Origin: Lachnospiraceae bacterium
Lineage (GTDB): Bacteria > Bacillota > Clostridia > Lachnospirales > Lachnospiraceae
Reading direction: 5' to 3'
DNA length: 64,000 nucleotides
NCBI GenBank assembly: GCA_910574805.1
Contig: CAJTCV010000013.1
Span: 62,001 to 126,000, forward strand
In this document: piece by piece, positions 53,170 through 61,473 of the stretch
Position numbering within the stretch: position 1 is the first letter of the stretch
Layout of the letters: each line of letters starts with the position of its first letter
The notes under the pieces: model-generated
Database searches by the model: none
The model's input: the letters and a program-made list of their open reading frames with translations, nothing else
What the model was told of the DNA's origin: nothing
Program-made: the position numbers and the translations under genes

Positions 53170-54259
53170 ATGCCTCCCCCTCCGTCCGTACGGAGAGATC
53201 CCGGCTGATTCCTTCTGTCACCCGGATCTCTCCTTTTTCTGTAACCAGTACCATATCAAACGCTTCCCTGTGCGCTCTCCAGTATTCCACAGCCCCCTCA
53301 TATCCCATAATATACAGAGAAGTGGACAGTGCATCCGCCAGCGTCCCGTCTCCGGATACCACCGTCACGGAGGCAAGGTCATTGTCTGCCGGGTATCCGG
53401 TCCGCGGATCCAGGATATGGATGTAGGTCTTCCCGTCCTCTTCAAAATACCGTTCATAACCGCCCGACGTGATGACTGCCCGGTCTGTGACGTTCAGAAC
53501 CGCCAGCACCTCCCCCGGCCCGCCGTCCGGATCCTGGATTCCCACCTGCCAGGGAGCGCCGTCCGGCCTGTTCCCGGTCACCTGTACATTTCCCCCAAGA
53601 GATACCATCCCTGACTCTATCCCATGGGCCTGGTAGATCTCCATGACCCGCGCCGAAGCATAGCCCTTGGCAATTCCTCCCAGGTCCATCTGCTGCCCTT
53701 CCCCCAGAACAACAGTTCTGCCGTCAAACCGGACCCCGGACGCATCCACCAGCGCCAGCACCTCTTCCAGCTCGCCCGCCTCCGGCACATGATATTCTCC
53801 TGTGGAAAATCCCCACAGGCTCATAAGAGGGCAGACCGTAATATCAAAAAGTCCCTCTGTATCCCTGTAGATCTCCAGCCCTCTCTCAAGGACCTCTGCC
53901 GTGTCCTCTGACAGCTCTCCCCTTCCGGATGCATTGATTTTCGACACCTCACTGGCGGCATTTCCCACGGACCAGAGCCCGTCCAGTCTCTGAATCTCCA
54001 GAACCGCCTCGTCCACCGCCTCCTCGCATTCCTTCCCGTACGCGGTAAACGTCATAAACGTATCCATGGCAAAAAGCTGCCTTGTACAGGATCTTTCTCT
54101 TCCTTCCGTATGATACCAGATCATCCCTCCCAGCACTGCCACAAGGCCCACTGCAGCAATTCTTCCCCATATCCTCTTCTCCAATCCCGCGTCCCTCTCT
54201 CCATACCGTTTCTTCACCCTCCTGCACATAAAAAACGGGAGAGCGCTTCTCTTTATCAT
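53147..54259 (-). CDS. apbE: FAD:protein FMN transferase ApbE, membrane-anchored
   Basis: ApbE attaches FMN covalently to Thr/Ser of exported flavoproteins. The 370-residue protein has an N-terminal membrane segment (IWGRIAAVGLVAVLGGMIWY) placing the enzyme outside. It carries AMDTFMTFTAYG, DLGGIAKGYASARVM, GGNVQVTG and the metal-site region TSGGYERYF and ILDPRTGYPADN. ATG 54259 follows GGGAGAG. It lies directly downstream of the PqqD-like and OPT genes. No FMN-accepting protein is encoded in this window. Confidence 0.93.
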   Translation of the reverse strand: MIKRSALPFFMCRRVKKRYGERDAGLEKRIWGRIAAVGLVAVLGGMIWYHTEGRERSCTRQLFAMDTFMTFTAYGKECEEAVDEAVLEIQRLDGLWSVGNAASEVSKINASGRGELSEDTAEVLERGLEIYRDTEGLFDITVCPLMSLWGFSTGEYHVPEAGELEEVLALVDASGVRFDGRTVVLGEGQQMDLGGIAKGYASARVMEIYQAHGIESGMVSLGGNVQVTGNRPDGAPWQVGIQDPDGGPGEVLAVLNVTDRAVITSGGYERYFEEDGKTYIHILDPRTGYPADNDLASVTVVSGDGTLADALSTSLYIMGYEGAVEYWRAHREAFDMVLVTEKGEIRVTEGISRDLSVRTEGEASIIAGCR

Positions 54260-54279
54260 ACAGCACTCTCCCGTATTCA

Positions 54280-54621
54280 TCAATTCTTAAATCGGATAAA
54301 ATGATAGCTTTCCACAATCTGGAAATATTTTACGATCCTTGGATAAAGCGGTTCCACTTCATCTCCGAAGGCTTCCTTCTGAAGCTTCGCCAGCTCCATC
54401 ACAGTCTTCTCTCCGTCGATCAGAGGCCACAGAAAGCTTCCGTACCTGTCCATGTGAACACTGGTATATCTCGGCCTTTTGAACAGCTTCTGCGCAATCC
54501 GGTTGAAGATCCCCGTATTCTCCACCCGCAGAATGATGCTCCCCTCTTTTTCCTCCCAGGAGATCTCCTCTGCACGCTCCGGAATCAGATCCAGATAGTT
54601 CTTCTGCTTTTTTCTGCTCAT
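54280..54621 (-). CDS. PqqD-family small protein
   Basis: This 113-residue protein resembles PqqD-like peptide chaperones (winged-helix fold with NTGIFNRIAQKLFKRPRYTS, GSFLWPLIDGEKTVMELAKL and YPRIVKYFQIVESYHFIRF). Classical PqqD binds precursor peptides for radical-SAM modification, but none is nearby. The start ATG 54621 overlaps the OPT transporter stop in TGATG, so it is translationally coupled to that gene. A link with the peptide transporter is an inference from position. Confidence 0.8.
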   Translation of the reverse strand: MSRKKQKNYLDLIPERAEEISWEEKEGSIILRVENTGIFNRIAQKLFKRPRYTSVHMDRYGSFLWPLIDGEKTVMELAKLQKEAFGDEVEPLYPRIVKYFQIVESYHFIRFKN

Positions 54622-56519
54622 CAGTTCTTCTGCTTCTTCCACAGGGAGAACTGCAGCAGGCTCAGAATCATCAGCACCATAAGCACCACTCCGCCCAGAT
54701 TGCCCAGGTTCACTTTCCCGGACAGGTCCAGACTGACGCCGAATACCGTCAGAATCGCCAGAGCAATACCTACCAGACCTTCTCCCGCGATCATACCCGC
54801 GCAGTACAGCGTGCCGTCCGTGGACTGGCGCTCTTTCGTCTTCTCATCCACATTTTTCCTGGAATCCATGAGCAGACGGACCACACCGCCGATCATAATC
54901 GTGGCGTTCAGATAAATGGGCAAATAAAGCCCGATGGCAAAAGGCATGACCGGAATCCGCAGGATCTCAAGGCCGATGGCAAGAAATACCCCGATAAACA
55001 CCAGGTTCCACGGCAGATTGCCGCCCATGATGCCTTCCACAATCATCTTCATCAGAGTCGCCTGGGGCGCCGGAACCTCCGCTCCGCCGTAGCCGTACGC
55101 AGTGTTCAGAAGATACAGCACGCCGCCGATGGCAAGGCCTGAAGCCACTACGCCCACCAGCTCGCCGATCTGCTGCTTCTTCGGAGTCGCTCCCAGCAGA
55201 AATCCTGTCTTCAGGTCCTGAGAGGTATCGCCTGCGATCGCTGCCACGATACAGATCACAGATCCGATGGCGATCGCCCCCGTCATACCTGTGATTCCGC
55301 TGTCCCCGGATGCTTTGATGGCGATGGTTGCAATCAGAAGCGTCGCAATGGCCATACCGGAGACCGGATTATTGGAGCTTCCGATCAGTCCCACCATACG
55401 GGATGAAACCGTCGCAAAGAAAAATCCGAAGATTACGATAATGGCAGCTCCCAGAATATTGACCGGGATCGCCGGAACCAGCCAGATGATCAGAATCATG
55501 ACCGCAATGCCGATCAGCACCATGTTCATGGGCAGATCCTGTGCAGTCCTGGCATCACTGGTATTTTTGCTGCCCTTCATGCTTTTCATGGAGTCACGGA
55601 AGGTGGTGATAATCAGAGGAAGCGATTTGATAAGAGAAATAATACCTCCCGTTGCAATAGCTCCCGCACCGATATACCGCACATAGGACCCCCAGATGTT
55701 GGAGGCGCCTCCCTCCGCATACAACTGCCCGATGGTGACCCCCACCTCCGCCGGATACATCCAGGTGTCCGCTCCGAACAGACAGATTAGAGGAATCAGA
55801 ACCATCCATCCGATCAAAGAGCCGACAAACATATAAGAAGCGATCCTCGGTCCCACAATATAGCCCACACCCAGCAGCGCCGGATAGACTTCCATGCCCA
55901 GTTCGCCTTTAAATGCCCTGAATTCCGCAGCCACATCCGCCGGAATCACCTTGATGCCGTCCACCACCAGTTTAAAGAGCGCCGCCAGCCCCATGCCGCT
56001 GAAGACGGTGGAAGCATTGGCTCCGCCCTCTTCTCCCGCAAGAAGAACCTCCGCACATGCGGTTCCTTCCGGATAGAGCAGCGTCGCATGTTCCTTTACG
56101 ATCAGTGCATTCCGAAGCGGAATCATAAAAAGCACGCCCAGAACACCGCCGCACAGAGCGATCAGCGTAATCTCCACAAGGCTCGGCATGTCACACAGCC
56201 CGTCCTCTGCCCACAGAAACAGCGCAGGCATGGTGAAGATGGCGCCTGCCGCCAGAGACTCTCCTGCAGAGCCGATGGTCTGTACCATATTGCTCTCCAG
56301 AATGGAATTTTTCTTCATGATCACACGGATTACACCCATGGAAATAACCGCCGCCGGTATGGATGCCGATACGGTCATGCCCACGCGCAGACCCAGATAT
56401 GCATTGGCTGCACCGAAGACGATCGCCAGGATGATACCCATGATGATCGATGTCACTGTAAATTCCGGCGTGATCTTTTCCGCAGGAACATACGGTTTGA
56501 ACTCATTGTTTTCGTTCAT
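54621..56519 (-). CDS. OPT-family oligopeptide transporter
   Basis: This 632-residue integral membrane protein has about 14-16 hydrophobic segments. It starts with an acidic cytoplasmic tail and the OPT family's opening segment (AEKITPEFTVTSIIMGIILA, FGAANAYLGLRVGMTVSAS), with GNLPWNLVFIGVFLAIGLEIL and PVMPFAIGLYLPIYLN near the end. OPT proteins import oligopeptides or metal chelates by proton symport. It is transcribed divergently from amt and heads the OPT-PqqD-ApbE operon. Confidence 0.93.
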   Translation of the reverse strand: MNENNEFKPYVPAEKITPEFTVTSIIMGIILAIVFGAANAYLGLRVGMTVSASIPAAVISMGVIRVIMKKNSILESNMVQTIGSAGESLAAGAIFTMPALFLWAEDGLCDMPSLVEITLIALCGGVLGVLFMIPLRNALIVKEHATLLYPEGTACAEVLLAGEEGGANASTVFSGMGLAALFKLVVDGIKVIPADVAAEFRAFKGELGMEVYPALLGVGYIVGPRIASYMFVGSLIGWMVLIPLICLFGADTWMYPAEVGVTIGQLYAEGGASNIWGSYVRYIGAGAIATGGIISLIKSLPLIITTFRDSMKSMKGSKNTSDARTAQDLPMNMVLIGIAVMILIIWLVPAIPVNILGAAIIVIFGFFFATVSSRMVGLIGSSNNPVSGMAIATLLIATIAIKASGDSGITGMTGAIAIGSVICIVAAIAGDTSQDLKTGFLLGATPKKQQIGELVGVVASGLAIGGVLYLLNTAYGYGGAEVPAPQATLMKMIVEGIMGGNLPWNLVFIGVFLAIGLEILRIPVMPFAIGLYLPIYLNATIMIGGVVRLLMDSRKNVDEKTKERQSTDGTLYCAGMIAGEGLVGIALAILTVFGVSLDLSGKVNLGNLGGVVLMVLMILSLLQFSLWKKQKN

Positions 56520-56553
56520 GTCTTTTCTCCCTTACTCTATTGGTATAGGTCCT

Positions 56554-56582
56554 ATTATACAGAATCTATACACTATTTACAA
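56554..56582 (-). promoter_or_regulatory. Promoter of the OPT-pqqD-apbE operon
   Basis: TTGTAA (56577-56582) and TATAAT (56554-56559) on the minus strand are spaced 17 bases, about 35 bases before the OPT ATG. Confidence 0.7.
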
Positions 56583-56634
56583 GAAAAATAAAATTTTGCG
56601 GGATTTTTTATTTATTTCATCATCAAAAACGGGA

Positions 56635-56662
56635 TTGACTTTTCGGAAACAGACGATATAAT
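56635..56662 (+). promoter_or_regulatory. Promoter of amt
   Basis: TTGACT (56635-56640) and TATAAT (56657-56662) are spaced 16 bases. Transcription would start near 56669, immediately before an intrinsic terminator hairpin and about 105 bases before the amt ATG. Confidence 0.75.
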
Positions 56663-56675
56663 GAAAGACGTATCG

Positions 56676-56716
56676 AAGGAGATACTGGTGAGCGCTCACC
56701 GGTATCTCCTTTTTTA
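56676..56716 (+). terminator. Terminator/attenuator in the amt leader
   Basis: 56676-56693 pairs with 56694-56711 in an 18-bp stem (one G-U pair), followed by a T-run to 56715. It lies between the amt promoter and the amt gene, so it must be passed for expression. A shorter stem, GTATC (56670-56674) with GATAC (56681-56685) and a GAAGGA loop, uses part of the same left arm and would exclude the terminator. Confidence 0.82.
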
Positions 56717-56773
56717 TCTCCGGGTTCCGGAGCCCGGTAGACTTTCAACTCTGTCTGAAAATGAGGAGGATTT

Positions 56774-58522
56774 ATGATGACTGAAGAAATGATGAACGCC
56801 CTGAACGGCCAGCTTTTCGCCGTCTGGTTCCTGATCGGCGCCGCCCTGGTATTCTGGATGCAGGCGGGATTCGCCATGGTAGAAGCAGGCTTTACCCGCG
56901 CCAAAAACTCCGGCAATATCCTGATGAAAAACCTCATGGATTTCTGTATCGGCACCATCGTCTTTATCCTGATTGGCTTCGGCCTTCTGCTGGGTGAAGA
57001 CCTTATGGGCCTGATCGGAAAGCCGGGATTTGATATCTTTACCAGTTATGCAGATTTTGACTGGTCCAATTTCGTCTTTAACCTGGTCTTCTGTGCCACC
57101 ACCGCAACCATCGTATCCGGCGCCATGGCAGAACGGACAAAATTTCTGTCCTACTGTATCTACTCCGGAATCATCTCCGCACTGATCTATCCCATCGAAG
57201 CGCACTGGATCTGGGGCGGCGGCTGGCTCTCTCAGATGGGCTTCCACGATTTTGCCGGTTCCTGCGCCATTCATATGGTGGGCGGCATCTCCGCTCTTAT
57301 CGGCGCCTGGATCCTGGGCCCCCGCATGGGCAAGTTTGAAAAGGATCAGACCGGCAAAGTCACAAAAGTAAACGCCTTCCCGGGGCATAACCTTCCCATC
57401 GGCTGTCTGGGCGTTTTCATCCTGTGGCTGGGCTGGTACGGGTTCAACGGAGCGGCAGCCACATCGGTGGAACAGCTTGGTTCCATCTTCCTGACCACCA
57501 CCGTGGCGCCGGCCATTGCGACGGTCGTATGTATGATCTTTACCTGGCTCCGCTATAGAAAACCCGACGTCTCCATGTGCCTGAACGCGTCTCTCGCCGG
57601 TCTGGTGGGCATCACCGCTTCCTGCGATGTGACAGACTGCGCAGGCGCCATTGCTGTCGGCGTCGTATCCGGCCTGCTGGTGGTCTTCGGCGTGTGGTTT
57701 CTGGACTATGTACTGCACATTGACGATCCGGTGGGCGCCGTGGCAGTCCACTGTCTCAACGGAATCTGGGGCACCATCGCAGTCGGTCTGTTTGCAACTG
57801 TCAGCGCACCAGGAAACGACACGCTTGTGGGACTGTTCTACGGCGGAGGCTTTGAACTTCTGGGTATTCAGCTTCTTGGCATGGGGGCGGTTATCGCATG
57901 GACTGCCGTGACCATCACCATTGCCTTTCTGCTCATCAGGGCGACCGTAGGCCTTCGGGTATCCGAGCAGGAGGAGATCAACGGCCTGGATGCCACGGAG
58001 CACGGACTTCCCTCCGCCTATGCAGGCTTCAGCATCATGGATATCTCCAACACCATGACCATGGAAGTCAATGAAAATACGGTTCTTGGAAATGATGACT
58101 ACATAACGGCGTCCCCTGCGCAAAAAGATGCGGCAGTCAAAGTCGTCCGGACACCGGAAGCCGGCACCGGGATCTACAAGGTGTCCATTATCTCCAGGCT
58201 GTCCCGTTATGATGCTCTTCGGAAAGCCATGAACGACATCGGCGTCACCGGTATGACCGTCACACAGGTCATGGGCTGCGGCGTACAAAAAGGCGCCGGC
58301 GAGCGTTACCGCGGCGTGGAGCTTGACGCCACCCTGCTTCCGAAAGTAAAGGTGGAAGTCATCGTGGGCAACATCCCGGTGGACACCGTCATCGAAGCCG
58401 CCAAGAAATCCCTCTACACCGGACACATCGGCGATGGCAAGATCTTTGTCTACAACGTGGATCAGGTCATCAAGGTCCGCACCGGAGAAGAAGGACTGGA
58501 TGCGCTGCAGGACGTGGAATAA
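56774..58522 (+). CDS. amt: Ammonium transporter fused to a PII signalling domain
   Basis: This 582-residue fusion has an Amt channel of eleven membrane segments (residues 1-400), including the pore histidines in FAGSCAIHMVGG and VAVHCLNGIWG, and the NGAAATSVEQLG segment. After a linker (about 405-460) comes a complete PII (GlnB/GlnK) domain: GIYKVSIISRLSRYDALRKA, T-loop GERYRGVELDATLLPKVKVE and GDGKIFVYNVDQVIKVRTGE. The uridylylated Tyr51 of GlnB is Leu here, so control is probably by ATP/ADP/2-oxoglutarate only. ATG 56774 follows GAGGAGG; the next ATG (56777) is also possible. Confidence 0.96.
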   Translation: MMTEEMMNALNGQLFAVWFLIGAALVFWMQAGFAMVEAGFTRAKNSGNILMKNLMDFCIGTIVFILIGFGLLLGEDLMGLIGKPGFDIFTSYADFDWSNFVFNLVFCATTATIVSGAMAERTKFLSYCIYSGIISALIYPIEAHWIWGGGWLSQMGFHDFAGSCAIHMVGGISALIGAWILGPRMGKFEKDQTGKVTKVNAFPGHNLPIGCLGVFILWLGWYGFNGAAATSVEQLGSIFLTTTVAPAIATVVCMIFTWLRYRKPDVSMCLNASLAGLVGITASCDVTDCAGAIAVGVVSGLLVVFGVWFLDYVLHIDDPVGAVAVHCLNGIWGTIAVGLFATVSAPGNDTLVGLFYGGGFELLGIQLLGMGAVIAWTAVTITIAFLLIRATVGLRVSEQEEINGLDATEHGLPSAYAGFSIMDISNTMTMEVNENTVLGNDDYITASPAQKDAAVKVVRTPEAGTGIYKVSIISRLSRYDALRKAMNDIGVTGMTVTQVMGCGVQKGAGERYRGVELDATLLPKVKVEVIVGNIPVDTVIEAAKKSLYTGHIGDGKIFVYNVDQVIKVRTGEEGLDALQDVE

Positions 58523-58540
58523 AGGGTCGCACCTGTTCGG

Positions 58541-58574
58541 AAAAAGACCGTCTCACCATGGGGACGGTCTTTTC
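58541..58574. terminator. Bidirectional terminator between amt and the lipase
   Basis: AGACCGTC (58545-58552) pairs with GACGGTCT (58563-58570), with T-runs on both strands. It serves the convergent amt and lipase genes. Confidence 0.82.
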
Positions 58575-58590
58575 ATTGCGAACATATGTT

Positions 58591-59970
58591 CTAAAATCCT
58601 CTTTCTTTCAGCTCTGCCACAATCTGTACATAAGTCTCTGTCACGTCAAAGCCCTTATAATCCTCCCGTTTCAGATCGATAATGTCCCCATGAGAGATCC
58701 CTCTCGTATGTGTATTGGAGAAGATCCCGCGAAATTCCCCCCATCTGGCAGATTCCACGCTGACCAGTCCGTCATTGTCCCCTTCCAGCGGCCGGATCAT
58801 GCAGTAGGGGACGGCAAGGAGCAGATGGCTCCATGGATGCTTCATTCTGGATGTATAACTCTGGTAGAACACCTCCGGCGCGTCCGGCACCTCCTGATTG
58901 AAGCGCTCGCTCTCCCAGGTGGAAAACTGATGCGTCGCCGTATAAAAATCCGGATTCCGGTCCCCCAGCCGCAAAAAGGTACGGTCAAAGCAGGAAGCCA
59001 CCAGCCGGTACAGTCCTTCCGGCAGACCGCAGGCATAGTCCACAAAACGGCAGCCCCGATGAGGCGTGTTCATAGTCGTAAGAGACGCCACATACGGCGC
59101 CATCCCAAGCTTTGAGATGGCATATCTGGCATCCAGCCCGCCCTTGGAATGGGCGATGATGTTCACCTTCCCGCAGCCTGTCTCCCGGCACACCTGGAGG
59201 ATCCGCTCCCGGATATCTCCGGCATTGTAATGGATCGTGCCCAGAGCTTCCTGGTTGCCGTAATAAACCGATGCACCGTTTCTTTTCAGCTCCCGCGGGA
59301 TCCTTCCCCAGTAATTAAAGTACCGAAGATCCCGAAAACCGATGCCATGAACCATTACCAGCGGATACCTGGTCCTGCACAGATCCGAATCCACCCGAAG
59401 ATCCCGAAGCGCCGCCTTCTCCTGCTCATGGTCATACTCCTCACTGACCAGACGGCAGGCATAGAGCAGCACAGCCAGATTGACCACCGGGATCCACATG
59501 GTGCAGACCATGACCAGACGGCGCACGATGCCCAGTCTCCTGGAGGTACAGATCATCCGCAGCACTCCCGCGCCCAGAAGCGCCAGACACCCCACACAGG
59601 CGAGAACCCCATTGGCAGCCAGCATCGCTGTCCCCCAGGAACTGCTCCCCTTATATCTGATATAAATATGAAGAAACACCCATATCTGCACCGCCATGGT
59701 ATACAGACCGCAGAAAACCAGGCGCCTGCCGCCCAGCATCATACGCACCCGCAGGCCGGTTCTGGCTCTGCCCGTATCCATGGCCGGCAGCACCAGAAGC
59801 CGCAGAATGTTCACCACAAGCACCACTGCCAGAAGGGGCGGCAGCACCCGGAAAAAGCCTGTCACCCCTTCCGATTCCATCACAGCTGTGATCCAGGCGA
59901 GGAACAGGATCAGATTCAGCGCGCAGGGAAGGCTCACCATGAGCCAGCACCTTCTTAACCATTTTCTCAT
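58591..59970 (-). CDS. Membrane-anchored alpha/beta-hydrolase (lipase/esterase)
   Basis: In this 459-residue protein the N-terminal 175 residues hold four or five membrane segments. The C-terminal 270 residues form an alpha/beta-hydrolase of the triacylglycerol-lipase/PGAP1-like type. The oxyanion loop is VMVHGIGFRD, the nucleophile elbow is IIAHSKGGLDARY (Ser in AHSKG), the Asp is probably in GDNDGLVS and the His in THTRGISHGDI. The family acts on lipid or acyl esters. The start ATG 59970 follows AAGGGG. It is convergent to amt. Confidence 0.85.
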   Translation of the reverse strand: MRKWLRRCWLMVSLPCALNLILFLAWITAVMESEGVTGFFRVLPPLLAVVLVVNILRLLVLPAMDTGRARTGLRVRMMLGGRRLVFCGLYTMAVQIWVFLHIYIRYKGSSSWGTAMLAANGVLACVGCLALLGAGVLRMICTSRRLGIVRRLVMVCTMWIPVVNLAVLLYACRLVSEEYDHEQEKAALRDLRVDSDLCRTRYPLVMVHGIGFRDLRYFNYWGRIPRELKRNGASVYYGNQEALGTIHYNAGDIRERILQVCRETGCGKVNIIAHSKGGLDARYAISKLGMAPYVASLTTMNTPHRGCRFVDYACGLPEGLYRLVASCFDRTFLRLGDRNPDFYTATHQFSTWESERFNQEVPDAPEVFYQSYTSRMKHPWSHLLLAVPYCMIRPLEGDNDGLVSVESARWGEFRGIFSNTHTRGISHGDIIDLKREDYKGFDVTETYVQIVAELKERGF

Positions 59971-60054
59971 AAGTAAAACCCCTTATTACACAAAAGGGAC
60001 CGGCTGGCAGCACTGTCTGTGCCGCCCGTCAGTCCCGTCTCTCCCAACCCGTCC

Positions 60055-60612
60055 CTATACTCTGGACAGATATTCTCCGCTTCTGGTATCGATCTTGATC
60101 CTGTTTCCCGTCTCCACGAACAGCGGTACATAGACAACTGCACCGGTCTCCACGGTCGCGGGCTTTGTAGCGCCGGTAGCCGTATCACCCTTGAAGCCCG
60201 GCTCCGTATCCGTGATCTCCAGCTCCACGAACAGCGGCGCCTCCACTGCAAATACATTCCCGTTATGGGAGCAGATCTTCACCATCTCGTTCTCTTTTAC
60301 GAACTTCAGTGCATCTCCCACGTCATCGCTGTTCAGCGCGATCTGGTCATAAGTCTCCGTATTCATAAAGTGGAACAGGTCTCCGTCGCTGTACAGATAC
60401 TGCATGTCCACACGGTCGATCCGGGCTGCCGGAAATTTCTCCGTAGGACGGAAGGTCTTCTCCACCACTCCGCCGTTGATGATGTTTTTAAGCTTGGTCC
60501 TCACAAAAGCCGCACCTTTGCCCGGCTTTACATGCTGAAACTCCAGGATCTGATATACGTTACCTTCAATCTCCAGTGTAACGCCATTTCTGAAATCACC
60601 TGCTGAAATCAT
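60055..60612 (-). CDS. efp: Elongation factor P
   Basis: EF-P relieves ribosome stalling at polyproline. It is 185 residues, standard length. Domain I ends in the loop [19 protein letters not shown], with Lys at the tip position that is modified in other bacteria. The C-terminal signature ([13 protein letters not shown]) is present. The start is ATG 60612 with an AAGGAGG site; the longer frame upstream overlaps the promoter. Confidence 0.97.
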   Translation of the reverse strand: MISAGDFRNGVTLEIEGNVYQILEFQHVKPGKGAAFVRTKLKNIINGGVVEKTFRPTEKFPAARIDRVDMQYLYSDGDLFHFMNTETYDQIALNSDDVGDALKFVKENEMVKICSHNGNVFAVEAPLFVELEITDTEPGFKGDTATGATKPATVETGAVVYVPLFVETGNRIKIDTRSGEYLSRV

Positions 60613-60668
60613 TCTGTTTTCCTCCTTAACTGTTAGGAAGGGACTGCACACTCCCCACACTTTCTACT

Positions 60669-60697
60669 ATTCTATAATAGAATGAAGCAGATTTCAA
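60669..60697 (-). promoter_or_regulatory. Promoter of efp
   Basis: TTGAAA (60692-60697) and TAGAAT (60669-60674) on the minus strand are spaced 17 bases, 57 bases before the efp ATG. Confidence 0.6.
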
Positions 60698-60744
60698 CCT
60701 TTTTTTCGCGGGGCGCACATGAGTGTCACATGAGCGCATCTGCT

Positions 60745-61449
60745 CTAATCCATCCTCACAGACACGCCGCCCTCCCGTTCTGAGGGCTGTACTACCACCG
60801 ACACCGGCTGGTTTCCGCTCCACTCGAAGGCATAGGACTCTCCGGACGCCTGCCCGATGAAATTTTTCCAGGAGATATCCACCTTCACCTGCGGATCGCA
60901 GTATCCCTGACCCATCCAGCAGATCACGGCATCCGGATCCACGGATATGGTATTTCGGCTCCGGACATTGCTGAGGACGATGGGATTTCCGTCTGACAGG
61001 ACTGCCACATACGCATTGCTGCCGTTTCCCGTGAAGAGCGAGGTGGCAAGTCCTTTCTGAGAGAGGACACCGCATCCGATAAACCGCACTTCATACTTGC
61101 AGTCCTGACTGAACGCCAGGATATTCTCGGACTCCACCGAGATCATCTCCCCGTAATCCAGCCTGTAGATAAACACATGCTGCCCGTTGTTGGCATAATA
61201 GGTCACCGAATCCCCGTTCAGATTCACCTTCATCAGCGGCAGGTTCTCCCCGGTTACCCGTCGGATAATGGACCCCAGCGCCGCCTGCGCCAGGTTCCCC
61301 TGCGGACCAAGCAGCACCTTTTCAAAGCGGTAATTCTTGCCGCCTGCACTCTCTCCCGCCACAAAAGCGCCTGCCTTTGTAAAAAGGACATCATTTCCGC
61401 TGCATGTCACCTTCAACATCAATTCATTTACTGTCTCAAAAGAAAGCAT
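60745..61449 (-). CDS. AIM24-family protein
   Basis: This 234-residue all-beta protein of the AIM24 family (double-stranded beta-helix-like, TRAP-related fold) contains VLFTKAGAFVAGESAGG, FIYRLDYGEMISVESENILAF, GLATSLFTGNGSNAYVAVLSDG and VDPDAVICWMG. AIM24-like proteins recur beside TerD genes. Here it follows a terD gene by 24 bases, so it probably belongs with the Ter stress response of the 5.6-19.4 kb island, despite lying amid housekeeping genes. Confidence 0.88.
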   Translation of the reverse strand: MLSFETVNELMLKVTCSGNDVLFTKAGAFVAGESAGGKNYRFEKVLLGPQGNLAQAALGSIIRRVTGENLPLMKVNLNGDSVTYYANNGQHVFIYRLDYGEMISVESENILAFSQDCKYEVRFIGCGVLSQKGLATSLFTGNGSNAYVAVLSDGNPIVLSNVRSRNTISVDPDAVICWMGQGYCDPQVKVDISWKNFIGQASGESYAFEWSGNQPVSVVVQPSEREGGVSVRMD

Positions 61450-61473
61450 CTCTTTCTTATCCCCCTTCTACTG

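Noticed and set aside
56669-56716. ANTAR-type dual-hexaloop antiterminator before amt
   Set aside because: One six-base loop is found, but it lacks the A1/G4 pattern and no second hairpin upstream fits; kept only as a general attenuator.
60700-60744. Hairpin after the AIM24 gene as terminator
   Set aside because: The stem (GCGC-CATG with a mismatch) is followed by an A-run rather than a T-run on the coding strand.
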